Assembly: GCF_000297025.1 (NCBI RefSeq)
Contig: NZ_CAKD01000010.1
Coordinates: 1 to 64,000 of the forward strand
Direction of reading: 5' to 3'
DNA length: 64,000 nucleotides
From: Lactobacillus pasteurii DSM 23907 = CRBIP 24.76
Lineage (GTDB): Bacteria; Bacillota; Bacilli; Lactobacillales; Lactobacillaceae
In this document: positions 56,436 through 64,000 of the stretch, piece by piece
How positions within the stretch are numbered: position 1 is the first letter of the stretch
Layout of the letters: every line of letters starts with the position of its first letter
Program-made: the position numbers and the translations under genes
Notes under the pieces: model-generated
Database searches by the model: none
Told to the model about the DNA's origin: nothing
Seen by the model: the letters and a program-made list of their open reading frames with translations, nothing else

Positions 56436-56933
56436 TTATCTTAATTTGATAATAACTAGAAGTACAAAGCTAAATGCTAGACCTGCTAGTGAACTAAAAA
56501 TTGTAAACTTATTTCTCTGCAATACTGCCCTATCATCAGTATACTCTAATGAACCCATGTTCAATAGACCAACAACTGCGATCAAAGCACAAATGATATT
56601 AACAAGCATCGCCTGAGCTATGAATTGCGTTACCATGAGCAACTTGAAACTATCCCTGTCAAGAAAATCTTCTTTGTGCAAAAGCAGATAGTATCCTAGA
56701 ACAAAATCTACTATTGAGACAATCAATGCAAGCGTGATGGTAGGATTCTGTTTGATTATCGCTAGAGGAGTAACTTTTGCGTACACGCTTTGAAATTCAA
56801 TGAAAGCCCAATATGCTAACGGGGTTAGAAATAAAATGTAACTATAGACCGTTAAGAGTCGCCGAGGGGTAATGTCTAACGATTCTGATAATTTCTTGAG
56901 GTATAATTTGCCTCCACTTTTAAGCTTCCCCAT
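56436..56933 (-). CDS. Membrane protein in the alpha-glucoside PTS operon
   Basis: 165 residues from ATG 56933 (AAAGGAG Shine-Dalgarno), overlapping the end of the RpiR gene by 14 bases. Four membrane helices (about 30-48, 62-84, 100-122 and 143-163) after a basic N-terminus. No recognised family. It may be an accessory of sugar uptake or of the regulator; its place inside the operon is the only evidence. Confidence 0.65.
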   Translation of the reverse strand: MGKLKSGGKLYLKKLSESLDITPRRLLTVYSYILFLTPLAYWAFIEFQSVYAKVTPLAIIKQNPTITLALIVSIVDFVLGYYLLLHKEDFLDRDSFKLLMVTQFIAQAMLVNIICALIAVVGLLNMGSLEYTDDRAVLQRNKFTIFSSLAGLAFSFVLLVIIKLR

Positions 56934-57717
56934 TATTCTGCTCCTTTTGATTATTGTGCCAAAGATAATATTCATTGATTAGCAAGTCGACATAAACATA
57001 AGCTGGCGAAAAGGATATCTTTTCATTTGAAAACCCTTTATAAGTAGAAAAGTCGATCGTATCGAAAAATAAACTAAAATCGGAAATGGATGTGATTTTG
57101 TTAGCACCTGGACGAGTCAGCGAAACAATATTCAGACGGTTGTTAGTAAGTCTGATCTTGTTCAATTCCTCATAAAGCCGTTCCCTATTTCCACTAAAAG
57201 TAACGATAATTAGCATATCATCTTTTTTAGCCCAGCTACTGCAACGCCTTAATTCGTCAAATGCCGATGGCAAAACAGTAGTATTCTTGCCTACCAAAAA
57301 CAGTTCCTTAGCAATGTAATTGGCAATCAATTCTTGCTGCCAACCCGTTGAATACAGATAGACAGTACCTGCTTTCTCTAAGCCTATGAAAAATGGTTCA
57401 CAATTGTAATGTTTGTATTGTTGAATAACGCCTTTCAAAATACCAGCTGTTTTATCGACAATATCAATAGTCGATTCAACTTCTGTTTCATCAAAAGTTC
57501 TCATCAACTCAAATTTCAGTTCGCTATATCCGGATAACCCTAATTTTTTGCATAATCTGAAAATTGCTGATTTTGAAACATACAGCTTTTCAGATAGTTC
57601 AGCCAAACTTAGCTGACTGTTGCCTTTTGGGTCATCTAAAAGCTGCTTGACCAATGCTTCATCGGTATCGCTTAGCTTTTTTCTCGCTTCAAAAATTCTA
57701 GCACTTAAACTACTCAT
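56920..57717 (-). CDS. RpiR/MurR-family regulator of the alpha-glucoside PTS
   Basis: 265 residues: N-terminal RpiR helix-turn-helix (LSLAELSEKLYVSKSAIFRLCKK region, about 35-60) and a SIS-type effector domain (IVTFSGNRERLYEELNKIR). Located between EIICBB and the membrane protein. Likely controls the operon through the GTTGTTTC-N8-GAAACAAC palindrome before the GH4 gene, sensing a phosphorylated alpha-glucoside. Intact. Confidence 0.87.
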   Translation of the reverse strand: MSSLSARIFEARKKLSDTDEALVKQLLDDPKGNSQLSLAELSEKLYVSKSAIFRLCKKLGLSGYSELKFELMRTFDETEVESTIDIVDKTAGILKGVIQQYKHYNCEPFFIGLEKAGTVYLYSTGWQQELIANYIAKELFLVGKNTTVLPSAFDELRRCSSWAKKDDMLIIVTFSGNRERLYEELNKIRLTNNRLNIVSLTRPGANKITSISDFSLFFDTIDFSTYKGFSNEKISFSPAYVYVDLLINEYYLWHNNQKEQNNGEA

Positions 57718-57834
57718 AACTTCCCTTCACCTATTGCGGTATTGATACAATAAAAATTAATAATATAGTTAATATTATCACAATAAGCCTAGAATTGATA
57801 TATGTATAGCATAGATACAATTGATAGTGACTAA

Positions 57835-59712
57835 TTAAAGCATTTGCTTCATTTCTGCAACAATGCTGTCAACATCTAAGCCAACTACAACATTGAATTG
57901 CTTGCCATTATGTTCAAGAGCGTAAGCACCAACTGACTTGAAGGCTGCTTCATCGGCAACTTTTGCTTCATCAAAGACAGTTACTCTTAAGCGAGTAGCA
58001 CATGAGTCAAATTTATCGATGTTTTCTTTTCCACCTAATAAGTCAATAAAGCCTGTTGCACGTTCAACAAATGGATTGTCATCAGCTTCGGTGTTTACGT
58101 TGCCAGCTTGACCAGATTCATTGATCATATGAACCATTCTTTCAAGAACTTGGGCTACGTCCAAACCAACAATAACTTGAAGGGCTTGACCGTGGTGAAC
58201 GACATTAACGGCCTTGTTTTGCTTGAAGGCTGAGTCTGGAGCAACCTTGTTTGGATCAACAACGGTGATTCTCAATCTAGTTGCACAAGAGTTGATTTCA
58301 GTAATGTTTGCAGGGCCTCCTAACAATTGCAAGTAAGCAGTTGCTCTTGCAATGTATGGATCGTTTGCATCAGTTGCTTGAGCTGATTCAGCAGCCTTAG
58401 CAGCCTTGTATTCAGCCTTAGACATCAATTTAGCATCAACGTCATCTGCTTCACGACCTGGAGTCAAGTAGTTGTTCTTTTCGATCATGAACTTGAAGAT
58501 AAAGAATGTGAGTGCTGCAAAGATAAGACCAATTGCAAATTGAATCAAGTAAGTTGACCAATGGTTAGCCCAAAGTGGAATCCAGTTTTGAGCAGCGATA
58601 CCAATGGCACCGTCAGTCATCATACCAACAACACCGAATGAGTACATCAAGGTGTTCATAGTAGCTGCAAGCAATGAGTAGATAATCCACAAACTTGGTG
58701 CAGCAAACAAGTAAGTGAAGTCAACTGGTTCAGTAATACCAGCAAATAATGAAGTCAAGGCTGCTGGAATTACCAAAGCAGCAGTTTGCTTTTTCTTGTT
58801 CTTTTTAGCTGTTGCGTAGAAGGCAACACAGATAATAGGTGCCAAGAAGACCTTTTCATTACCATATAGAGGGAATCCGAATTGTGGAGCAAGTTGCTTC
58901 AATGGAGCTGAACTTGCAGCGAATTCTGATAAGTGTTGCAACCAGTATGGTTGAAGTCCGCCAGCTACTACGGCTGGACCGAATTGGAATGGGATGTATA
59001 CCAAGTGGTGCAAACCGGTCGGAATCAAGACTCTGTTCAAGAAGTTGAAGATCCAAACGCCGATCACTCCACTAGATACCATGAATGATTGCATTGAGTC
59101 GATACCAAGTTGGATTTTTGGCCAAATAAGACAAGTCAAAAATGCAGTTGGGATCATTGCCAAGAAGCCAAGAATTACGATGTAAGTTGAACCTTGGAAA
59201 GTTCCGAGGAATTCTGGCAATTTCTTGTCAAAGTAACGGTTGTGAAGCCAAATAACAATACCGGCTACGATCAAGGCACCAACAATAGAAGTGTTCAATG
59301 TCTTGATACCAGCGATTTCCTTCAAACCACCGTTAGTTGCGTTGGCAACCAATGGCTTGTTCCAGTTGTTAACGCCAAAGAATGGTCCCCATTGACTTAA
59401 GAAACCACCAATAAAGTAGTTAAAAGTCAAATAAGTAACTAATGATTCCATGGCTGCCCGACCCTTGGAACTTCTAGCAAGTCCAATTGGCAAACCAACC
59501 ACGAACAATAGTTCTACTTGGTTGAAGACGGTCCAACCACCTTGAGAAATTACGTACCAAATTCCATACCACATGGTCCCTTCTTTAGCAATATTGCCAA
59601 AGATCATTGGGTTCATGAACAAACTACCAAGGGCAACTACTATACCTGAGAATGAGAACAGTAGGACTGGAACGAACATCGCCCCACCGAATCTCTGCAG
59701 TTTCTGCATCAT
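57835..59712 (-). CDS. PTS alpha-glucoside EIICBB permease with two EIIB domains
   Basis: 625 residues. Residues 1-430 form an EIIC of the glucose/maltose superfamily (about 10 helices; LIPTGLHHLVYIPFQFGP, FAGITEPVDFTYLF). Residues 455-530 and 545-625 are two EIIB domains in tandem, each with the phosphocysteine motif SCATRLR (about C476 and C571). The start carries two Met codons. It takes up and phosphorylates maltose, isomaltose or another alpha-glucoside; the GH4 gene next to it hydrolyses the product. A second B domain is unusual. Confidence 0.93.
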   Translation of the reverse strand: MMQKLQRFGGAMFVPVLLFSFSGIVVALGSLFMNPMIFGNIAKEGTMWYGIWYVISQGGWTVFNQVELLFVVGLPIGLARSSKGRAAMESLVTYLTFNYFIGGFLSQWGPFFGVNNWNKPLVANATNGGLKEIAGIKTLNTSIVGALIVAGIVIWLHNRYFDKKLPEFLGTFQGSTYIVILGFLAMIPTAFLTCLIWPKIQLGIDSMQSFMVSSGVIGVWIFNFLNRVLIPTGLHHLVYIPFQFGPAVVAGGLQPYWLQHLSEFAASSAPLKQLAPQFGFPLYGNEKVFLAPIICVAFYATAKKNKKKQTAALVIPAALTSLFAGITEPVDFTYLFAAPSLWIIYSLLAATMNTLMYSFGVVGMMTDGAIGIAAQNWIPLWANHWSTYLIQFAIGLIFAALTFFIFKFMIEKNNYLTPGREADDVDAKLMSKAEYKAAKAAESAQATDANDPYIARATAYLQLLGGPANITEINSCATRLRITVVDPNKVAPDSAFKQNKAVNVVHHGQALQVIVGLDVAQVLERMVHMINESGQAGNVNTEADDNPFVERATGFIDLLGGKENIDKFDSCATRLRVTVFDEAKVADEAAFKSVGAYALEHNGKQFNVVVGLDVDSIVAEMKQML

Positions 59713-59745
59713 ATTTCCTTCACCTCATTTTTTACTCCAAAGATA

Positions 59746-59782
59746 AAGGCAGCCAGCTACTTCCTCAATAGCAAGCTGCCTT
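59746..59782 (-). terminator. Intercistronic hairpin between GH4 and EIICBB
   Basis: Perfect 8-bp AAGGCAGC/GCTGCCTT. T-poor, so more likely an attenuating or mRNA-stabilising hairpin that raises GH4 over permease than a full terminator. Confidence 0.5.
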
Positions 59783-59802
59783 CTCTTTAATTTTTGACTT
59801 TT

Positions 59803-61146
59803 TTATTTCAAGTCGGGCCAGTAAGGCTTGTTTACAACCATCATGTCGTCGAGAATCTTCTTGGCAACGGATGCGTCTGGAACAGTCTTGTTCAAAGCGA
59901 ATGCTTCGAGCATCTTTACGTATGACTTTTGTTCATAAGCATCTACAACCAACTTTTCACAAGTTACTTGTTCGTTGATCATACCGTATTGCAATCTGCC
60001 GGCTTCGCCTTGGCAAATTGGTTGTACGCCGTCTGCACCAAACAAGCAAGGTACTTCAACGATTGCGTCATCAGCGATATTTGAAATTGCACCGTTGTTT
60101 GGAATGTTGGCAAGGAATTTTTCATGAGTATTGTAGGCAATTGCGTGGCAAATATCTACAATGTATTCTGAGTGAACTTCTGAGTAGTCCCAAAGGTTTC
60201 CCTTAGCAGTTCCTTCCTTGACGATTCTTTCACATTCACCAAAGACTAACTTTTGACGGTATTCAAGAATTTCGTCAGTTCTAGTGTGCTTTGGATCAGC
60301 ATTCTTAACTTCGTATTGTGGGAAGTAGTAGTATTGCAAGTAAGTGTTTGGCAAAGTAGTTGGGTCTAATTGGTAAACTTCGGCAGCTTCCTTGAAAGTT
60401 GCTTCCCAACTTGCTTCGGTATGTTCGTCGTATTCGCCGCCTACCCAGTAGCCGTTCTTAGCAACGTATTCCTTAAGCATTGGAGTTAAGTCTTCGCCAG
60501 TCTTGCGGTCGCGAACTTCTTTCCACCAACCAAAGTGGTTCAAACCATAGTACTTAAAGTCTAAGTCTTTAAAGCTCTTACGTCCGGCGATAACAGCCAT
60601 TCTATCCATTAAGTCGATTGGCATGTCACAAATGTTGATTACCTTAGCATTTGGACGGAATCTTCTACATGCTTCTGAAACGATCGCAATAGTGTTTGAG
60701 TAGTTGATCATCCAAGCATTTGGTGAGTATTCTTCCATCCAATCAATGATTTCGATGATTGACTTGATTGAACGAAGTCCGTAAGCCATTCCCCCTGGTC
60801 CTGTAGTTTCTTGGCCGTAAACGCCATATTTTAGAGGAATCTTTTCATCGTATGAACGCATTTCGTACTTACCGACACGGATTGAACCCATTACGAAGTC
60901 AACATCAGTGAAGGCTTCCTTTGGATCAGTCGTGTATGAAAATTCGATTTCAGGAGCACGTTCCTTCATGATGATGGCAACTGCGTCACCGATCTTCTTT
61001 TGACGTTCTGCATCGTTGTCGTAGAACTTCAATTTTCTAAGTGGGAACTTGTCTTGACTCTTTAAAAGATTAATCACAAAGCCTGGTGTAAATGTACTAC
61101 CACCGCCGGCAATAACAACTGAAAACTTTCTGTTATCCTCAACCAT
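59803..61146 (-). CDS. malH: 6-phospho-alpha-glucosidase (GH4)
   Basis: 447 residues, NAD+ and Mn2+-dependent GH4. N-terminal VVIAGGGSTFTPGFV (NAD binding), ETTGPGGMAYGLRS, metal-binding Cys in NICDMP (about C171) and His in YGLNHFGWW (about H200). The CDMP motif marks phospho-alpha-glucosidases rather than phospho-beta-glucosidases. Cleaves maltose-6-P or related PTS products. First gene of the operon; strong GAAGGAG Shine-Dalgarno. Intact. Confidence 0.94.
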   Translation of the reverse strand: MVEDNRKFSVVIAGGGSTFTPGFVINLLKSQDKFPLRKLKFYDNDAERQKKIGDAVAIIMKERAPEIEFSYTTDPKEAFTDVDFVMGSIRVGKYEMRSYDEKIPLKYGVYGQETTGPGGMAYGLRSIKSIIEIIDWMEEYSPNAWMINYSNTIAIVSEACRRFRPNAKVINICDMPIDLMDRMAVIAGRKSFKDLDFKYYGLNHFGWWKEVRDRKTGEDLTPMLKEYVAKNGYWVGGEYDEHTEASWEATFKEAAEVYQLDPTTLPNTYLQYYYFPQYEVKNADPKHTRTDEILEYRQKLVFGECERIVKEGTAKGNLWDYSEVHSEYIVDICHAIAYNTHEKFLANIPNNGAISNIADDAIVEVPCLFGADGVQPICQGEAGRLQYGMINEQVTCEKLVVDAYEQKSYVKMLEAFALNKTVPDASVAKKILDDMMVVNKPYWPDLK

Positions 61147-61231
61147 AAGTTAAAATCTCCTTCGGTTTCATTTTTACCTTTTTTCTTGTGAGGTACCTTA
61201 CATGGTTTATTAAAGCACATTTTTTTGATAA

Positions 61232-61282
61232 AGAAAGCGATTTCAAAGTGATCGAACTGTTGTTTCGATGATGGGAAACAAC
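61232..61282 (-). promoter_or_regulatory. cre box and palindromic operator of the alpha-glucoside operon
   Basis: AGAAAGCGATTTCA (61232-61245) matches cre at 13 of 14 positions. Next to it GTTGTTTC (61259-61266), 8 bases, GAAACAAC (61275-61282) is a perfect palindrome, the probable RpiR site. Both precede the GH4 start (61146) by about 90-140 bases. Confidence 0.68.
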
Positions 61283-61556
61283 GTTTCAAAACCTGAAATA
61301 TTTTTCAGGTATTATTTAAAGTAGCCTAACCGCTGATTTATTCTAAGTTCTTTAAAGTCTGGTTATTATTTATAGGCCTATTTTCAGCAAGATCTAAAAA
61401 CGCTTGTTTCGCCTTGATTTCTATATTAGGAAATAAAAATGGTATATACTTTTATCAGACACTTGAATAAAAAAATATATACCTAAGTTATAAGATATGG
61501 ATTGCATAATCTTGATATATTTATTTTTTATGTTATTTTATAAAAACAACATGTAC
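61283..61556. other. Intergenic region without recognised gene
   Basis: AT-rich. A small hairpin ACCTGAAA..TTCAGGT lies at 61291-61309 next to the operator. No coding frame or repeat that I can support further on. Confidence 0.5.
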
Positions 61557-61584
61557 TAAAAAAGTCATCCAGCTGGATGACTTT
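61557..61584 (-). terminator. Terminator of ogt
   Basis: AAAGTCATCCA/TGGATGACTTT with a T-run on the minus strand, 6 bases after the ogt stop. Confidence 0.85.
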
Positions 61585-61590
61585 ACTTAA

Positions 61591-62103
61591 TTATCTAGGA
61601 TTTGTGAAAAGTTTAGTATTAATTCCTTCTAGCTCTAGCAGCTGAATCTTCTTCTCAATGCCAGCTCGATAGCCAGTTAGGTTATTATTAGCACCAATTA
61701 CGCGGTGACATGGAATAATGACGGTAATATGATTCTTGCCTACTGCCCCGCCGGCTGCCCGGATAGGTAAATGCTTTGGATCGCTAGAAACTTTTTGAGC
61801 TAGGTCCTTATAAGAAATAACTTGACCATAAGGAATCTTCATCAACTCTTGCCAAACTTTGATCTGGAAATCAGTTCCTTGCAAATGCAATTTAGGCGTA
61901 AAATCTGGCTTTTGCTTTGCAAAATACAAATCTAGCCATTCTTTGGCATCTTTGACAAAGCTAGATTCGCCCAAGCGATGTTCTGAAGTCAAATTATCTG
62001 CATAGCCACGATCATCTTCAAACCATAAACCGGTTAATCCTGCTTGGTCGCTAGCTAGTAGAATTTTTCCAAAGGGCGAATCATAGTAAGAAATTGTTTG
62101 CAT
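61591..62103 (-). CDS. ogt: Methylated-DNA--protein-cysteine methyltransferase
   Basis: 170 residues, full-length Ogt: N-terminal RNase H-like domain (YYDSPFGKILLASD) and C-terminal DNA-binding domain with IPYGQVISYKDLA, AGGAVGKN and the acceptor Cys in IPCHRVIG. Repairs O6-alkylguanine by suicidal transfer to Cys. AAAGGAC Shine-Dalgarno. Single gene; a short relative is at 45584. Intact. Confidence 0.95.
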   Translation of the reverse strand: MQTISYYDSPFGKILLASDQAGLTGLWFEDDRGYADNLTSEHRLGESSFVKDAKEWLDLYFAKQKPDFTPKLHLQGTDFQIKVWQELMKIPYGQVISYKDLAQKVSSDPKHLPIRAAGGAVGKNHITVIIPCHRVIGANNNLTGYRAGIEKKIQLLELEGINTKLFTNPR

Positions 62104-62194
62104 GTTGTATGTCCTTTTTTGAAAATACTCTTAAAGCTGTTTCTACTTACTGTAACATGTTCCATTGGCTTTTTGCACCTTTATTACTATGTGA

Positions 62195-62350
62195 GATGCC
62201 TTATTTACGGCACCCTATGTTTTCTTATTAATAGACTACCTTGTTTGGGATGGAATATTGAGAATTTTAACAAACCTGTTTATAATTTTCTTTTCTACTG
62301 TAGGTTTGTACTGTTATATTAATTCAAAAAATTCTGGTAATAAAAAATAA
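62195..62350 (+). pseudogene. Possible remnant of a membrane protein
   Basis: A 51-codon frame without a start codon (preceded by TGA) encodes one or two hydrophobic helices (VFLLIDYLVWDGILRIL; LFIIFFSTVGLYCYI) and ends NSKNSGNKK, a typical basic tail. Followed 20 bases later by a terminator, so it could be the 3' end of a deleted gene. An overlapping 74-codon frame (62098-62322) in another phase was rejected. Confidence 0.3.
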
Positions 62351-62370
62351 CAAAATATCACCTAACATCA

Positions 62371-62404
62371 AAAAGCACTCGGCTAATCAGAACCGAGTGC
62401 TTTT
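62371..62404. terminator. Strong bidirectional terminator
   Basis: Perfect 12-bp stem AAAAGCACTCGG (62371-62382) with CCGAGTGCTTTT (62393-62404). Confidence 0.88.
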
Positions 62405-62472
62405 AAATTATTTACGTATAGTGTATCTATCTAGAGTGGGATATAACCGTTAGACTATCCGTTTTGTCAAAA

Positions 62473-62810
62473 CTACTCACTCAAATCTTCGCCTTGACTG
62501 GCGATAACCTTCTTATACCAGTAGAAGGAATCTTTTGGCGTACGTGACAAGTCACCCTTGCCTTCATCATCCTTATTAACATAAACAAAGCCATAGCGCT
62601 TGCGCATTTCACCAGTACCAGCACTAACCAAGTCGATGCATCCCCACATGGTGTAGCCCATCAATTCTACGCCATCAATTGTTACAGCATCGCGCATTGA
62701 GGCAATGTTTTCTTGCAAGTATTCGATCCGATAATCATCATGAATCTTACCATCTTCAGATACTTGATCTGCCCAACCAATACCATTTTCGACAATCCAT
62801 AAAGCAGCTG
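62473..62810 (-). pseudogene. 6-phospho-beta-glucosidase (GH1), 3' fragment
   Basis: The last ~112 codons of a GH1 enzyme: nucleophile motif [20 protein letters not shown], phosphate loop [13 protein letters not shown], and the [17 protein letters not shown] end. Very similar to the intact GH1 at 32628. The 5' three-quarters are replaced by an ImmA fragment; the junction falls in a shared CAGCTGCTTTATGG at about 62797-62810. Confidence 0.85.
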
Positions 62811-63095
62811 CGTAGCTACCATGTCTGCTATTGCTTCCTCGCTATAGGATGAGCCACCATACAATACAGTTACGATGCTAGAAATCGCATGGCCAATCTC
62901 ATGCGCTTTGGTAAAAGGCCGCTCAGCTCTGTTGTACCAGTTAGAATTGTACGCAATAACACGGCTACGCTTAAGAGTAAAGCTTGGTGCATGGTCTTCC
63001 ATAAGAATGGTAAACAGAATATATTTGATATTCGCAATAAATTTATCCAAAAATTCATTAAGTTCCGACTCGCCCTGATAATCAATCCTTAACAT
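62800..63095 (-). pseudogene. ImmA/IrrE metallopeptidase-like fragment
   Basis: About 98 codons from ATG 63095, with the zinc motif HEIGH (AHEIGHAISSI) and [14 protein letters not shown], typical of ImmA/IrrE peptidases that cleave XRE-type repressors of mobile elements. The 3' part is lost at the junction with GH1; the fused frame runs to 62682. It overlaps the upstream XRE gene by 14 bases, as in native immR-immA-type pairs. Confidence 0.75.
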
Positions 63096-63419
63096 CGTCT
63101 GCTACACCTTTCCCTATATCATAATCCATCAAGCTCTTCACTATTTCTAAATATTTATCCGGAACATGATAGCCACGATAAGAATACGGCTTATCGTCAT
63201 CGATTGGGATCGAAGAAACGTCAGGATACGGATGAACCAAGTCGTTTGATCCATTGAGATAATCCGTAGTAGTCCCTAAAACCTCAGCCACTGCTTTTAA
63301 GGCTTGGTAAATTTCCAATTATAAATCGAACTCTTGCCCTATCCTGCTCTATCGTTCACCTCTCTCACAGATAAGTGCTGTTTCTTCGCTAATTCCTTGA
63401 TTCGTTCTAATTCGATCAT
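63082..63419 (-). pseudogene. XRE-family regulator, decayed
   Basis: From ATG 63419: MIELERIKELAKKQHLSVRE and an HTH (GKSSIYNWK), interrupted by TAG at about 63339; after a frameshift at about 63318 the frame continues EIYQALKAVAEVLGTTTDYL and DVSSIPIDDDKPYSYRGYHV to a stop at 63082. HTH_3 protein followed by ImmA: a mobile-element-type regulatory pair. One nonsense and one frameshift change. Confidence 0.7.
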
Positions 63420-63547
63420 TATGATCACTAAACTTTCTATCCATAGTAACGAATCTTAATATCACTAAATCAAGACTCATTTCATAGGTAAATTTTAGTA
63501 AAAATGCTAACAGTTTTCAATGGCAATGTCACAATTTAAGGCAAAAA

Positions 63548-63584
63548 AATACAATCAAAATCTATTTGAATTTTGATTGTATTA
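63548..63584. terminator. Terminator of the SLAP fragment
   Basis: Perfect 14-bp stem AATACAATCAAAAT (63548-63561) with ATTTTGATTGTATT (63570-63583). Confidence 0.85.
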
Positions 63585-63612
63585 ATTGCTATTCAAAAAA
63601 CTATCGCACAGT

Positions 63613-63945
63613 TTACTTCTTTGCAGCAGCTTCTGCTTCAGCAGCTGTATTTGATGGAGACAATGTCAAACCTTGAGGGATAAATTTAACATCACTTGCC
63701 TTTACATAAGCATCGCTACCAACATCGATTCGATCAATATTGCCCGTAGCATAGAATTTAGTGCCTACTAGGTGATAGAACAATTCTGCTTTATTTTCAC
63801 TTGGTACCCAAATGTATACAAGCTTATCTACTTTAATGTGCCCACCTTGTTTTACAATCTTTGTTCCCTTGTGGTCTTGCATAGTGCCATCGACATTGTA
63901 AACATCAGTATCTTTGATAAATCGGGGTTCTCTATCATGATCGAG
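63613..63945 (-). pseudogene. SLAP-domain protein, C-terminal fragment
   Basis: About 110 codons without a start, preceded by an in-frame TAA near 63965: PRFIKDTDVYNVDGTMQDHK, HIKVDKLVYIWVPSENKAEL, YVKASDVKFIP, then an Ala/Glu-rich end. The same SLAP pattern as the intact protein at 52521 (IYLWVPADNQAELFYRI). The N-terminal part is replaced by unrelated HTH-like sequence. Confidence 0.65.
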
Positions 63946-63999
63946 TTCGAAAGAACGAAAGAATTAGCGAAACACCTGCATCAATTGCTGTTCAAATGA
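63937..63999 (+). pseudogene. XRE-type N-terminal scrap at the window edge
   Basis: Plus-strand codons MIEFERTKELAKHLHQLLFK and stop, resembling the N-terminus of the XRE protein starting at 63419 (MIELERIKELAKKQHL). Only 20 codons; probably part of the rearranged junction beside the SLAP fragment. Confidence 0.3.
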
Positions 64000-64000
64000 T

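Noticed and set aside
62098-62322. 74-codon plus-strand frame overlapping the ogt start
   Set aside because: Begins inside ogt on the opposite strand without a Shine-Dalgarno; a different phase (62195-62350) looks more like a natural protein end.

Overview
The window looks like a chromosomal segment of a low-GC homofermentative Lactobacillus of the acidophilus/crispatus/helveticus group. Reasons: the LacLM-LacR-LacS-GH42 lactose locus in the order known from L. acidophilus, an S-layer-type (SLAP) surface protein, YSIRK/LPXTG adhesins, LacS with a fused EIIA domain, and canonical catabolite-repression (cre) boxes. Species cannot be fixed from sequence reading alone. Gene decay is extensive: at least twelve truncated, frameshifted or chimeric genes, with pieces of IS30, IS3 and a group II intron but no intact insertion sequence.

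Layout. 1-7.4 kb: lactose/galactoside locus (lacM', lacL, divergent lacR, lacS, GH42 beta-galactosidase) with a textbook operator/promoter/cre region. 7.4-15.9 kb: an unknown gene pair with repeated small beta-like domains, a flavin fumarate-reductase-type enzyme with a membrane partner, a PPOX protein, a MATE exporter and a membrane-anchored GdpD phosphodiesterase. 16-26 kb: LPXTG remnant, DHFR-like protein, secreted alpha/beta hydrolase, GNAT, a degraded secreted toxin-like gene with an intact putative immunity gene, a YfcC transporter, and DUF969-DUF979-pcp. 26-30 kb: two divergent tyrosine recombinases (one XerS-like) around palindromes, a candidate small RNA, and a DUF3800 gene behind an attenuator-like leader. 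30-34 kb: cellobiose-type EIIC, RpiR regulator and GH1 6-phospho-beta-glucosidase. 34-40 kb: large adhesin, lipoprotein hydrolase, Eis-type and GNAT acetyltransferases, chimeric remnants. 40.3-43.2 kb: a copper-resistance cassette (copY-copB) placed between an IS30 tail and a second, decayed toxin/immunity pair. 44-50 kb: LysR, DNA-repair methyltransferase-like protein, phosphatase, bacteriocin-immunity-like protein, a palindrome-rich RNA candidate, a gluconate kinase. 49.6-52.2 kb: 5'-truncated group II intron abutting a truncated PTS-type regulator. 52.4-54.6 kb: SLAP protein. 54.7-61.2 kb: truncated YfcC copy, then an alpha-glucoside PTS operon (GH4, EIICBB, RpiR, membrane protein, EIIA). 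61.5-64 kb: ogt and decayed XRE/ImmA, GH1 and SLAP fragments.

How the genes work together: three sugar-uptake modules dominate (LacS with intracellular beta-galactosidases; EIIC plus GH1 phospho-beta-glucosidase; EIICBB/EIIA plus GH4 phospho-alpha-glucosidase). Each has its own regulator and visible palindromic operator, and cre or cre-like sites lie beside all three.

The signals most worth pursuing are: (1) a four-copy family (about 11.5, 19.5, 25.2 and 45.5 kb) encoding a roughly 117-nt RNA with a conserved TATAAT promoter, convergent to a degraded small membrane-peptide gene, i.e. a candidate type I toxin-antitoxin family; (2) two paralogous toxin-like/immunity-like loci at 20.4 and 43.4 kb; (3) an attenuator-like structured leader before the DUF3800 gene; (4) a stand-alone small RNA at 28.8 kb; (5) a 230-nt palindrome-rich intergenic region at 47.7 kb.
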